Source: Novosphingobium sp.
GTDB lineage: Bacteria > Pseudomonadota > Alphaproteobacteria > Sphingomonadales > Sphingomonadaceae
Assembly: GCF_020852455.1 (NCBI RefSeq)
Contig: NZ_JADZAT010000028.1
Span: 1 to 64,000 of the forward strand
Direction of reading: 5' to 3'
Length of the DNA stretch: 64,000 bases
Shown: positions 25,411 to 34,862 of the stretch, piece after piece
How positions within the stretch are numbered: the stretch's first letter is position 1
Layout of the letters: each line of letters begins with the position of its first letter
Notes under the pieces: generated by a model
Databases searched by the model: none
Seen by the model: only the letters and a program-made list of their open reading frames with translations
What the model was told of the DNA's origin: nothing
Translations under genes and position numbers: made by a program

Positions 25411-26671
25411 ATTGGGCGGCGGGGCGCGGCTCGGTCAGCGCGGCGCGCAGCGCGAACAGCAGGATCGCGCCATAGGCAATCGCCGGCACGACGAAGGCAA
25501 AGGCCAGTCCTTCCACATCCGCCAGCCGCGCGACCAGATAGGGGATCACCGCCCCCAGCGAGATCGCCAGCACAAGCAGTCCCGACGTGGAGCTTTGCGA
25601 CACGCCCGAACGCTCAAGCGTGAGCGTGAAGATCGTCGGGAACATGATCGAATTGAACAGCCCCACGGCCAGCGCGGCATAGCCCGACAGCGGCCCCAGC
25701 CCGGCAAAGGCGATCAGGCACAGCAGTGTGGTCATCATCGCGCAAAACGCTAGCAGGCGGGCGGCGCGCACCCGGGTCAGCAGCGCAGTGCCAATCGCCC
25801 GGCCGGCCAGGGCCCCGCCCCAATAGAGGTTGGCGAGGTAGAACCCGCCCACTTCCAGTGGCAGTCCCAACACGTCGCGCTGGTGCAGGAAGGCGATCAT
25901 GATCGAGCCGATCGAGACTTCCGCCCCGACATAGAGCCCGATCGCCAGCGCCCCGAACAGCGCCCAGCGGGACCGCAGCGCATCGAGCACCGAGGCACCG
26001 CTGACCACCGGGATCGCCGCTGCCGCCTGCCCGATCCGCCGCCGTTGCAGCCAGACCAGCAGCGCCAGCAGCGCCAGCAGTCCAGCCATCGCCGTAAAGG
26101 CACGCTGCACCGCCTGCAGCACTTCGGCCACCGCGCGCGGATCGGCCAGCCGATCCTGGCCGGCACTCAGCACCTTGTCACCCAGCATCACTGCCGCGCC
26201 ATAGTTGACCCCCAGCACCACCCCCAGCGAGTTGAAAGCCTGCGCGAAATTGAGGCGGAAATGGCTGGTCCGGGCCGGACCCAGCGCGGCCGCCAGCGGA
26301 TTGGCCGAGACTTGCAGCGTGGTGATCCCCAGCGCCAGCACGAACAGCGCGGCCAGTACCGCCGCATAGCTGTGCCAGCCAACCGCCAGGCCGACCAGCA
26401 GGCAGCCGCCGATCATGGTTCCCAGCGCGATCAGGATGGTCGTTACCGGTCCCAGCCGGTTGCCGATCGAAGCTGCCGGGAATGACATCAGCCCGTTGGC
26501 AGCAAAACTGACCAGCTGGATCATCAACGCTTCGGTGTAATTGAGATCGAACGCGGCGCGCATCGCCACGATCAGCGGATCGTTGTTCGACGAGATGAAG
26601 CCCCAGCCAAGGAACAGCGTGGTCACCGCGACAAAGGCCCCGGTCACCCCCAACTGGCGCAGCCGTTCCAA
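25409..26671 (-). CDS. Sugar MFS transporter (FucP/GluP-type)
   Basis: A 420-residue major-facilitator porter with 12 predicted membrane helices. The N-terminal FVAVTTLFLGWGFISSNNDP and QVSANPLAAALG are typical of the fucose/glucose/galactose:H+ symporter group. It begins 2 bp after the GH30 stop and is the last gene of the TBDR-GH3-halogenase-GH30 run, so it most likely brings the released glucose or beta-glucosides across the inner membrane. Confidence 0.87.
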   Translation of the reverse strand: MERLRQLGVTGAFVAVTTLFLGWGFISSNNDPLIVAMRAAFDLNYTEALMIQLVSFAANGLMSFPAASIGNRLGPVTTILIALGTMIGGCLLVGLAVGWHSYAAVLAALFVLALGITTLQVSANPLAAALGPARTSHFRLNFAQAFNSLGVVLGVNYGAAVMLGDKVLSAGQDRLADPRAVAEVLQAVQRAFTAMAGLLALLALLVWLQRRRIGQAAAAIPVVSGASVLDALRSRWALFGALAIGLYVGAEVSIGSIMIAFLHQRDVLGLPLEVGGFYLANLYWGGALAGRAIGTALLTRVRAARLLAFCAMMTTLLCLIAFAGLGPLSGYAALAVGLFNSIMFPTIFTLTLERSGVSQSSTSGLLVLAISLGAVIPYLVARLADVEGLAFAFVVPAIAYGAILLFALRAALTEPRPAAQ

Positions 26672-26673
26672 GC

Positions 26674-28146
26674 CTAGCCGCTCCAGACCAGGGTCATGAC
26701 TTCGCCCGCCGGGGCAGTCACGGCAAAGGTCTTGCTGCCACTGCGCACTTTCAGCCGGGCCTCGGCCGTGCCGGCATTGTGGACCAGCAGCACCAGGCTG
26801 CCATCGCGGTTGCGGAAGGCGGCGTGGGTCATCCCCGCCGGGCCGCCCTGACTGGTGATCGCCCGCGCACCGGGCCGCACGAAACGGCTGACATGGCCAA
26901 GCACATAGTATTCGACATTGCGGGTCACGCTACGCGTTACGGTGTCGATCGTCACTACCCCGCGGCAATTGCCACAGCCGCCCAGATGCGGGCCGCTGTT
27001 CTGGTCAAGCGCCAGATTCCACAGGATCGAACCCCGCGATCCGGCGCGGCTGGGCGCGATCACCAGGTTGTCGATCATCCAGCCCAGCGTCTTGCCCCAT
27101 TCGGGCGCCCAGCCCCCGCCCGAACATTCGGTGAAGAACACCTCCTTGTCAGGGTGCGCCTGGCGGACCTGGCCCATCGCCTGAACATCGCCGGCATAGC
27201 AATGCCAGGCAATCCCGGTGACCTGCCGCGCCGCAACCGGATCGGCCAGCACGGTCAGCGGTTCGTTGGGCTTGTCCCAGTTGTGATCCCAGTCGAGGAT
27301 CCCCACCGGCTGGCTGCGCGCAGCCAGCGCCGGCCCCAGATGCGCGCCGATAAAGCGCGCACGTTCGGGCGCGTTGAGCCGCATTCCGGGATAATTCTCG
27401 GGCTCGAAATCGGGTTCGTTCTGCGCGGTGACATAGCGCACCGGCAAGCCGCCCGCCGCCATCACATCGAGATAGCGCACGAAGTAAGCCGCGAAGGCAC
27501 CGTAATGCTCGGGCTTGAGCCGCCCCTTGATCAGGCTGTCGGTGTCCTTCATCCAGCCCGGCGCGCTCCACGGGCTGGCCATCAGCGTCAGTTCGGGATT
27601 GACCGCCCGCGCGGCGCGCAGCGCGGGCAATTGCGCCGCTTCCGCCCCCGCCATCGAGAACTTCGCCAGCGCGGGGTCACTCTGCCCCCTGGGCATGTCA
27701 TCCAGACTGTAATGGCGGGTCGAAAAGTCCGACGCGCCAATCGGTACGCGCACGAACGACAGCCCCAGCCCCTGCCCCTGCCGTCCGAACAGTTCGGCGA
27801 ACAGTTCGTCGCGCTGGGCGCGGTTCAGGGTGGTCTGGAACAATTGCGCGGAGGCATCGGTCATCGCCGCGCCATAGCCGACGATTTCCTGATCCTGCCG
27901 GGCCGGATCGACCACCAGGTCGGTACTGGCCGGCGCCGCAGCTTCACCCAGCGCCAGATCGGCCTGCCGGGAGAGCTTGCGGGTGGCATCGCTGCTGCTG
28001 GCCCAGACCGCCACTGCGCCTGCGGTGGGGGCCGGCGGCACCGTTTCGCCGCCTGCACGGCTACCCGATCCGCTGCCGCAACCGGCAAGCAGGCATGCCA
28101 GCAGTGGCGCGGCCAGCGCGCGCAAGGCTGGTCTGATCCGGATCAT
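26674..28146 (-). CDS. GH30 beta-glucanase/glucosylceramidase-type lipoprotein
   Basis: A 490-residue exported enzyme with lipobox LLAGCGSG (C23), a GH30 TIM barrel and C-terminal beta domain. The acid/base is E244 in TAQNEPDF and the nucleophile E340 in FFTECSGGGW. The GFGAA-like start of the fold (IVGYGAAMTDASAQLF) is present. Bacterial members cut beta-1,6- or beta-1,3-glucans or glucosylceramide. The ATG overlaps the halogenase stop by 4 bp (ATGA). With the GH3 next door, beta-glucan use is most likely; glucosylceramide remains possible. Confidence 0.88.
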   Translation of the reverse strand: MIRIRPALRALAAPLLACLLAGCGSGSGSRAGGETVPPAPTAGAVAVWASSSDATRKLSRQADLALGEAAAPASTDLVVDPARQDQEIVGYGAAMTDASAQLFQTTLNRAQRDELFAELFGRQGQGLGLSFVRVPIGASDFSTRHYSLDDMPRGQSDPALAKFSMAGAEAAQLPALRAARAVNPELTLMASPWSAPGWMKDTDSLIKGRLKPEHYGAFAAYFVRYLDVMAAGGLPVRYVTAQNEPDFEPENYPGMRLNAPERARFIGAHLGPALAARSQPVGILDWDHNWDKPNEPLTVLADPVAARQVTGIAWHCYAGDVQAMGQVRQAHPDKEVFFTECSGGGWAPEWGKTLGWMIDNLVIAPSRAGSRGSILWNLALDQNSGPHLGGCGNCRGVVTIDTVTRSVTRNVEYYVLGHVSRFVRPGARAITSQGGPAGMTHAAFRNRDGSLVLLVHNAGTAEARLKVRSGSKTFAVTAPAGEVMTLVWSG

Positions 28147-29645
28147 GCTTCGGCCGGGCAGGTCTTGGCGACGTATTCGGCGTGGCTGGGCATCACCTTG
28201 ACGCATTTGCCAATCACCGCCTGGATATTGCCCAGATACTGCGCGATCTGGGTCTCGCTCTTGATGTTGACCAGGGGATCATAGCCGTGCGGGATCATGC
28301 CCTGGCCCAGGAACACCTGGATCCAGCTTTCCTCGGCGAACAGTTCCTCGTCTTCGCGGAAGATCCGGGCGTTGGCCATCCACAGGTCGATCTTGCGCTG
28401 CAGGGTGGCGGGCACTTCCATGGTCCGGCAATAGTTCCAGAACGGCGTGTCGGACCGGGCGGTGGCCTTGTAGTGCAGGATGATGAAATCGCGGATCCGT
28501 TCGAATTCGAAATCGGTCTGGCGGTTGAATTCATCGATGTTCGACTGGTCGAAGCCGGCATCGGGCAGCAGCCGGATCATCCGGATGATCCCGGCCTGGA
28601 CCAGGTGCAGGCTGGTCGATTCAAGCGGTTCGAGGAAGCCCCCGGCCAGCCCGATCGCCACGCAGTTCTTGTGCCACAGCTGCTTGCGCTTGCCGGCCTT
28701 GAAATCGACCTTGAACGGGTTCGCCAACTGATCGCCATCAAGGTTCGCCAGCAGGATCCGCTCAGCCTCGGCATCGTCCATGTACTGGGTGGAGAAGACA
28801 TGGCCGTTGCCGGTGCGGTGCTGCAACGGGATCCGCCATTGCCACCCCGCGCCGTGCGCGATCGAGCGGGTGTAGGGCGTGAAATTGTCTGACCGCGCAC
28901 AGGGCACCGCGATCGCCCGGTTGCACGGCAACCAGTGCGACCAGTCCTCAAACTCCACCCCCAGCGCCTGATTGATGAACAGCCCGCGAAAGCCCGAGCA
29001 ATCGACGAACAGATCGGCCTCGATCACTTCGCCGTCGTTCATCACCACGCTTTCGATGAAGCCATCGTCGGCGCGCAGGTTGGTCTGGACAATCTTGCCT
29101 TCGCGGCGGCGCACGCCGCGATCCTGGGCATAGCCCGACAGGAACCGGGCAAACAGTCCGGCATCCATGTGGAAGGCATGGCCAATCTGGCCAAGTGGGC
29201 TGTCGCCCATTTCCAGCTGGGCACGCATGAACCTGTTGGCCGTGGCCGCCGACGCGTTGATCGAATAATCGTCGAAATTGCTGGCCCGGCCTAGCTCACG
29301 CGCCTTGAGCCAGTAGTGGTGCATGCGCAGCCATTCCCAGTCCTGGCCGATCAACCCAAAGCCATGGACATAGCTGTCATCGCCGTTGAGCCAGCCTTCG
29401 AACTGGATACCCAGCTTGAAGCTGGCCTGGGTGCGCTTCATGAAGTCGTTTTCATCAAGCCCCAGGATCTCATTGTATTTCTTGATCGCCGGGATCGTTG
29501 CTTCGCCCACCCCGATCGTGCCGATGTCTTCGCTTTCGACCAGGACGATATCGTAGAGCCCCTGGAACAGCCGGGCGAGCAGTGCCGCGGTCATCCAGCC
29601 AGACGACCCGCCCCCAGCAATCAGGATGCGCCGCAAGCTCTTCAT
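28143..29645 (-). CDS. Flavin-dependent tryptophan-halogenase family protein (beta-glucan locus)
   Basis: A 500-residue member of the Trp_halogenase family. It shows the FAD motif GGGSSGW (11-17), GVGEATIP (46-52), K77 in FKLGIQFEGW at the position of the catalytic lysine of PrnA/RebH, a GWQWRIPLQHR version of the WxWxIP motif, and GGFLEPLESTSLH. There is no signal peptide. It is embedded between GH3 and GH30 genes with no secondary-metabolite genes nearby. This association with sugar TBDR loci is common in sphingomonads and Caulobacter, but the substrate, and whether it halogenates at all, are unknown. Confidence 0.87.
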   Translation of the reverse strand: MKSLRRILIAGGGSSGWMTAALLARLFQGLYDIVLVESEDIGTIGVGEATIPAIKKYNEILGLDENDFMKRTQASFKLGIQFEGWLNGDDSYVHGFGLIGQDWEWLRMHHYWLKARELGRASNFDDYSINASAATANRFMRAQLEMGDSPLGQIGHAFHMDAGLFARFLSGYAQDRGVRRREGKIVQTNLRADDGFIESVVMNDGEVIEADLFVDCSGFRGLFINQALGVEFEDWSHWLPCNRAIAVPCARSDNFTPYTRSIAHGAGWQWRIPLQHRTGNGHVFSTQYMDDAEAERILLANLDGDQLANPFKVDFKAGKRKQLWHKNCVAIGLAGGFLEPLESTSLHLVQAGIIRMIRLLPDAGFDQSNIDEFNRQTDFEFERIRDFIILHYKATARSDTPFWNYCRTMEVPATLQRKIDLWMANARIFREDEELFAEESWIQVFLGQGMIPHGYDPLVNIKSETQIAQYLGNIQAVIGKCVKVMPSHAEYVAKTCPAEA

Positions 29646-29661
29646 GGCCAGTACTCCTGCG

Positions 29662-31662
29662 TTACGGACAGGCGGTCAGGTTTGCTGATTCCACCAGATG
29701 ACCGGTCTGCCGTGCCTTGGCATAGGACAAGCCGAAACCGCGCGCAAACAGCTGCTCGGCGGCGGGATAGCCGTTGGTCGGGCAGGTGGTCGATGGCCAG
29801 GCGAACGAGAGGCGGCCGGTAAAGTCATAACCCCGGGTCGCGGCGAACAGATCGGCCAGCGCGCCCGCTTCGCTGCCGGGCAGGAAAGCCGCCACAAAGG
29901 CATCCGAACGGTTGATCAGGTCGGTCGTATAGGTGGTGCGGCCCGAATAGAGCAACGTCACCAGCGGCACACCCTTGCCCCCGACCTTGTCGAGCAATGC
30001 CAGGTCAGCCGGATATTGCAGCGATTGCCCGATCGGTGCGGGCCAGCGCACGTCGCCCTTCATTTCGGCATGCGGGCTTTCGGCAATGACCGCGATCACT
30101 GCATCGAACTTGCCGGGTGCAAAGGCGCTGCCATCGGCCGAGAAGGTGACATTGCCCGCGCCATAGACCCGGCGCAGCCCGGTCAGCACGGTTTCGCCGG
30201 TCGGGAAATCACCGTTGTTGATCTCATCGCCCTGCCAGGTCACCGACCAGCCACCGGCCTGCATCGGGAAACTGTCGGCCGCCGCGCCCACCACCAGCAC
30301 GCGCTTGCCCGGCTTCAGCGGCAGCGTGGCCTTGTCATTCTTGAGCAGGACCGCGCTCTTGCGCACGGCTTCCTGGGCCAGCGCGCGATTCTCAAGCGCG
30401 GAAGCCTGACCGGTGAAGCGCCCGGCGGAAATCGGCCGGTCGAACAGCCCGGTGCGGAACTTGACGCGCAGGATACGGGTCACCGCATCGTCGATCCGCG
30501 CCATCGGCACGCGGCCTTCCTTCACGTCGGCCACGGTGTTGGCGATGAAGCTTTCCCACTTTTCGGGAACCATGAACACGTCGATCCCGGCGTTGATCGC
30601 CGCCGGACAGTGATCGACCTTGCAGCCCGGAACCTGTTCGATCGCGTTCCAGTCCGAAACCACGATCCCGTCAAAATTGAGCTTACGCTTGAGCACGCCG
30701 TCGATCAGCGCACGGTTGCCGTGCATCTTGCCGAACGGCACTCCGTCCATCGTCCAGCTTGAATAGGAAATCATCACGGTCTGCACGTTGGCATCGAGGG
30801 TCGAATAGTACCCGCGCCCGTGCACGTTCACCAGATCGCGCGCCGAGGTGCGGGTTTCGCCCTGGTCCACCCCATTCAAGGTGCCGCCATCGCCCAGATA
30901 GTGCTTGGCGGAGGCCAGCACGTCGCCATCACCCTTCAGCGTGCCCTGCAAGCCGCGCACCAAAGCCGTGCCCAGCAAGGCCACCTGGGCCGGGTCGCTC
31001 GAATAGCCTTCATAGGCACGGCCCCAGCGCTGGTTCTGCACCACCGCCAGTGTCGGTGCGAACGCCCAACCCAGCCCGGTGGCTCGCACCTGCTTGGCCG
31101 TCGCCCGACCGATCCGGTAAACCAGATTGGGATCGCGGGTCGCGCCCAGCCCGATGTTGTGCGGGAAGATCGTGGCCCCGTGCACGTTGTTGTTGCCGTG
31201 GACCGCATCGATCCCCCAGATCAGCGGGATCTTGACCTTCATGTCGGTTGACATCGCCGCCTTGGCGAACTGGTCGGCCAGATTGGCCCAGTCCTTGACC
31301 GAGGCATGCTTGTTCATCGCCGGCCAGGCACCCCCGCCGTTGAGGATGGTGCCGATGTAGTGCTTGCGAACCTGGTCAGGCGTGATCGACAGGATGCTGG
31401 GCTGGGTAATCTGCCCGATCTTCTGTTCGAGCGTCATGCCCTTGACGATCTTGGCTATCCGGATCTCGATCGCCGGGTCAATCTTGCCAGTTGCCTTGCG
31501 CGCGGGCCAGGCCGCGATCGCCTTGGCCTCATCAGCCGACCAGCCCGCCGGATTGGCAATCTTGCCGCTTGCCGCGCCAGCCAGAACAGTAGCGAGCGCA
31601 CCCGCCGCCAGGACATATTTGAACTTCACCAGCACTACCCGCCCGTTTCCGAATTGCATCAT
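29662..31662 (-). CDS. GH3 beta-glucosidase / exo-beta-glucanase
   Basis: A protein of up to 666 residues with a two-domain GH3 core: a TIM barrel with SAKHYLGDGG (K253-H254) and nucleophile D337 in GIVVSDWNA, then an alpha/beta sandwich (VLLKNDKATLPLKPGKRVLVVG). A signal peptide-like segment follows the in-frame GTG at 31629 (VKFKYVLAAGALATVLAGA), which could be the true start. It resembles ExoP-type exo-1,3/1,4-beta-glucanases and would release glucose in the periplasm. It ends 16 bp before the halogenase start. Confidence 0.9.
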   Translation of the reverse strand: MMQFGNGRVVLVKFKYVLAAGALATVLAGAASGKIANPAGWSADEAKAIAAWPARKATGKIDPAIEIRIAKIVKGMTLEQKIGQITQPSILSITPDQVRKHYIGTILNGGGAWPAMNKHASVKDWANLADQFAKAAMSTDMKVKIPLIWGIDAVHGNNNVHGATIFPHNIGLGATRDPNLVYRIGRATAKQVRATGLGWAFAPTLAVVQNQRWGRAYEGYSSDPAQVALLGTALVRGLQGTLKGDGDVLASAKHYLGDGGTLNGVDQGETRTSARDLVNVHGRGYYSTLDANVQTVMISYSSWTMDGVPFGKMHGNRALIDGVLKRKLNFDGIVVSDWNAIEQVPGCKVDHCPAAINAGIDVFMVPEKWESFIANTVADVKEGRVPMARIDDAVTRILRVKFRTGLFDRPISAGRFTGQASALENRALAQEAVRKSAVLLKNDKATLPLKPGKRVLVVGAAADSFPMQAGGWSVTWQGDEINNGDFPTGETVLTGLRRVYGAGNVTFSADGSAFAPGKFDAVIAVIAESPHAEMKGDVRWPAPIGQSLQYPADLALLDKVGGKGVPLVTLLYSGRTTYTTDLINRSDAFVAAFLPGSEAGALADLFAATRGYDFTGRLSFAWPSTTCPTNGYPAAEQLFARGFGLSYAKARQTGHLVESANLTACP

Positions 31663-31679
31663 TTCAGCCGCCCGAAGCC

Positions 31680-31743
31680 GGGCCGACGCTCCCTCATGGG
31701 GAAAGTCCCTGCAAGCATGGACTTTCCCGCAAAGCGCCGGCCC
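31680..31743 (-). promoter_or_regulatory. Intercistronic hairpin between the TBDR and GH3 genes
   Basis: An outer stem of 31680-31690 with 31733-31743 (10 of 11 pairs) encloses a perfect inner stem, GGGAAAGTCC (31699-31708) with GGACTTTCCC (31719-31728). No U-run follows on the transcribed strand. This suggests mRNA stabilisation or partial read-through control, giving more receptor than enzyme, rather than full termination. Confidence 0.65.
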
Positions 31744-31767
31744 GACCTGCGGACCCTAACGAAGGCT

Positions 31768-34698
31768 TCAGAACTTGTAGCTGAAGCCAAGCAGGAACTG
31801 GCGGCCGTACTTTTCGTAGATTTCCGGCAGATAGCCGCCGTCATTCGTACGCGGCCCACCACCATCGACACCCAGGCGAGTACGATAGGGTGAATCGGTC
31901 ACATTGTTGGCCTGCAACAGGATCGACAGCCCACCCAGTGAACTTCCGTCGGGGAAGGTATAGCCGATCTGGGCGTCAAGCTGGCGATCGGCGAGGATTT
32001 CAGTCAGCCCACGGTTTGCGAACAGCTGAACCACTTCACCCTTGAAGCCCGAACGATAGCGATAGCTCGCCCGCGCCTGGAAGCCGCCCTTCTCGAAGTA
32101 ACCGGTGATGTTGTAGACGTGGTTCGACAGCCCCGGAATGCGGGTCGCCTGAACCGTGTTCGGGTTGGTCGAGTCGGTCGGACGCAGGTTCGACTTCACG
32201 TAGGAGTAGCTGGCGATCACCCCGAAGCCGTCAAGCACCGGTGCGATCTTGCCGAAGTTCAGCGCGCCGCTGACTTCAACCCCGTAGATGCTGCCACCCT
32301 TGCCGTTGGCCGGCTGGCGGATGGTCCCGATCGGGCTGACCGTCACCCCGACCGGCACCACCACCGAAGGCGGCAGGGTCAGGCCCGAGAAGTCGAACGA
32401 CTGCTGCTGCAGGTACACGTAGTTCTCAAGATCCTTGTAGAAGCCCGAGATCGCGATGTAGCTCGACTTGTCGATGTACCATTCATAGGCCACGTCGATC
32501 GACTTGGCCCGCCACGGTTCAAGCTTGGCGTTGCCGCCATTGGCGTTCCACGGGTGGATGGTGCCGCCCGGCTGGCACTGCGCCGACGAACCGCCGCCAC
32601 CTCCGCAAATATTGTCGGCGCCCGGAATGAAGTCGGCGCGCATTTCGTCCATGCGCGGACGGGCCATCTGGCGCGACAGACCCAGGCGCACCCGGTGCCC
32701 ACCGCCCAGTTCATAGGTCAGGTTGAGGCTGGGCAGCCAGTCGCTGTAGCTGGTGCCATCGCTGATCGGATCGACCTGACGCGGGGTGACCAGGAAGTTG
32801 ATCGCATAGCCATGCGACTTCTGCTCCTGGTGAACCCACTGCACACCGATGTTACCGTGCAGATTGCCGGTATCGATGTTCATCTTCGCCTTCAGCGTGA
32901 TGGTGTTTTCGGCGATGTCCCAAGCCTTGTCGAAGGTGTTGCGGTCGACATAGACGGTCTTGTCATAATAGACCGGCAGCGCCAGCGGCAGGTTGACCGA
33001 CAGCACCGAACCCATCCCGGCAAAGCCCAGCGAAGTCGGGTTCACCAGATACTGCGGATCGACCAGCGCCTGGGTGCGACCGTTCTTGAGGAACAGGTCG
33101 AACTCGGCCACGTCCTTGCTTTTGGTCGTCCGGCTGTAGTTGGCGCCGAAGTCGACGCTCTTGATCGGCCCGTCCATTTCATAGTTGAAGCCGATGTCGG
33201 TCGCGAAGACGGTTTCCTTGACGTGCGGTTCCTTGGTCTGGCCATCGTGGCCCCAGCCGCCCCACGGCGCCCGGTCACCCAGCGAAACGCGCGACGCGTC
33301 GGAATAGTTCAGCCCTTCGCTCCAGTCGGGAAATCCTTGCCCGGCCAGGAACTGCGTGAAGTCAAAACCGATCGAATCGAACACCCGATTGGCGTTCTGC
33401 GTTGCCGACGTCGCGCAGCAGCCAAAGCCCGCATAGGTTTCAGTGATGCTTTCGTCGCGGGTGTTGGTCGAATAAGACAGGTCAGCGACCAGCTTGAGCT
33501 TGTCGGTCATCGCAAACTCACCGTTCAGACCCGCCGAGAAGAGCTGATCGTCGCGGGTGTTATAGTCGTTGCGCAATTGCGGTGCGATCCCATTGGCCAT
33601 GCCCGAAACCGCCACGTCCGTTCCCCCGACGGTTGCGTTCGAAACATTGCGAAGAGTCTGTTGGTCAGCCCAGGGATTGTCAAACCACTGCACGCCGCGC
33701 ATCACTTCGCGCTGCTTGAAACTTGAGTAGTAGAGGTCAAGTTCGAGGTGCGCCTTCTCGCTCGGCTGCAGTTCGAGAATGCCGATCGCAGCATCGCGCC
33801 GCTGTTCGCGAGAATAGGCAAACACTTCCTGCCCGCTGATGAACTGCGAATTGCGGGCCGAGGCAGGCGCAACGCGCCCGTTCAACGCCGGATCGCACCA
33901 AGAAGGACCGTCACCCCAGAAGCACCCATGATCGAACTTTTCATAGCCGTAGGCCTTGACGTGGCGATTCTGCGAGGGAGAGTCGAGATGGGCGTAGCCC
34001 AAAGCCCAGCCAACCGTGCCGTCGGCATTCTGGCCGATCCAGCTTGCACTGGCGCGCCAGCCCCAGTTGCGCACATCGTCATTCAGCTTGCCGCCCGAAT
34101 TCACTTCACCGCGCATGTTCACAACGAACGCGCGCTTGCCATATTCAAGCGGTCGCACGGTGCGCAGATCGATCGAGCCCGACAGGCCCATGCCCGAGAT
34201 GCTGGCATCGGGGGTCTTGTAAACGACCACCATGTTGAGCAGTTCGGACGGATACTGGTCGAATTCGACCGAGCGGTTGTCACCCGAGCTGGCCTGAGGC
34301 CGGCCGTTGAGGAAGGTGGTGGTAAAGTCCGGCGAGAACCCGCGCAGCGAGATCACCTGGGCGCGGCCATTGACGCGCTGGGCAGCAAGGCCCGGAAGAC
34401 GTGCGATCGATTCCGCGATCGAAACGTCGGGCAGCTTGCCGATGTCTTCAGCCGAAACGGCTTCGACGATGCTTTCGTTCTTGCGCTTTTCGTTGATCGC
34501 GTTGCCCAGCGAATAGCGGATCCCGGAAACCGTGATTTCCTGTCCATCGCTGGCGCCTTCATCAGCCGGTGCCTCCTGCGCGAAGGCAGCTTGCGGGGCA
34601 AGCATCGCCATGGCCAGCGCGGAGACCGCGGTAGCTCCGAATCGGTAGGCCTTCGGCATGCGATTCGCAGCCGTGGTCGAAAGCACCCTCATACCCAT
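31768..34698 (-). CDS. TonB-dependent receptor (beta-glucan locus)
   Basis: A 976-residue outer-membrane receptor of the TonB-Xanth-Caul type: signal peptide ending AAFAQ, TonB-box-like EITVSG, plug domain (SAEDIGKLPDVSIAESIARL, LRGFSPDFTTTFLNGR) and a 22-strand barrel ending in FLLGFSYKF. The start at 34698 (MGMRV) has GGAGG 7 bases upstream and replaces a longer reading. It should import oligosaccharides using TonB energy. A perfect 22-bp palindrome lies about 70 bp upstream, the probable LacI operator. Confidence 0.93.
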   Translation of the reverse strand: MGMRVLSTTAANRMPKAYRFGATAVSALAMAMLAPQAAFAQEAPADEGASDGQEITVSGIRYSLGNAINEKRKNESIVEAVSAEDIGKLPDVSIAESIARLPGLAAQRVNGRAQVISLRGFSPDFTTTFLNGRPQASSGDNRSVEFDQYPSELLNMVVVYKTPDASISGMGLSGSIDLRTVRPLEYGKRAFVVNMRGEVNSGGKLNDDVRNWGWRASASWIGQNADGTVGWALGYAHLDSPSQNRHVKAYGYEKFDHGCFWGDGPSWCDPALNGRVAPASARNSQFISGQEVFAYSREQRRDAAIGILELQPSEKAHLELDLYYSSFKQREVMRGVQWFDNPWADQQTLRNVSNATVGGTDVAVSGMANGIAPQLRNDYNTRDDQLFSAGLNGEFAMTDKLKLVADLSYSTNTRDESITETYAGFGCCATSATQNANRVFDSIGFDFTQFLAGQGFPDWSEGLNYSDASRVSLGDRAPWGGWGHDGQTKEPHVKETVFATDIGFNYEMDGPIKSVDFGANYSRTTKSKDVAEFDLFLKNGRTQALVDPQYLVNPTSLGFAGMGSVLSVNLPLALPVYYDKTVYVDRNTFDKAWDIAENTITLKAKMNIDTGNLHGNIGVQWVHQEQKSHGYAINFLVTPRQVDPISDGTSYSDWLPSLNLTYELGGGHRVRLGLSRQMARPRMDEMRADFIPGADNICGGGGGSSAQCQPGGTIHPWNANGGNAKLEPWRAKSIDVAYEWYIDKSSYIAISGFYKDLENYVYLQQQSFDFSGLTLPPSVVVPVGVTVSPIGTIRQPANGKGGSIYGVEVSGALNFGKIAPVLDGFGVIASYSYVKSNLRPTDSTNPNTVQATRIPGLSNHVYNITGYFEKGGFQARASYRYRSGFKGEVVQLFANRGLTEILADRQLDAQIGYTFPDGSSLGGLSILLQANNVTDSPYRTRLGVDGGGPRTNDGGYLPEIYEKYGRQFLLGFSYKF

Positions 34699-34769
34699 CA
34701 AACCCCTCCGTTTTGCGCGGTTTTCCGCGAATCCCAAGCACAGGACGTGCGCCCGTTGTAGTCACTTCC

Positions 34770-34791
34770 TTGTTGGAAGCGCTTCCAACAA
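34770..34791. promoter_or_regulatory. LacI-family operator upstream of the TBDR
   Basis: A perfect 22-bp palindrome: the half-site TTGTTGGAAGC is followed by its exact reverse complement. Its core GGAAGCGCTTCC has the central CG and even symmetry typical of LacI/GalR-family operators. The same core recurs at 36001-36012. It lies between the LacI gene and the TBDR it probably controls. Confidence 0.85.
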
Positions 34792-34862
34792 ATGCCCAAT
34801 GCATCACCAAAGGTCAAGCAGCCAGGATGCGAAATTGTGGGGAGCGCGGTGAAAGGACTGCG

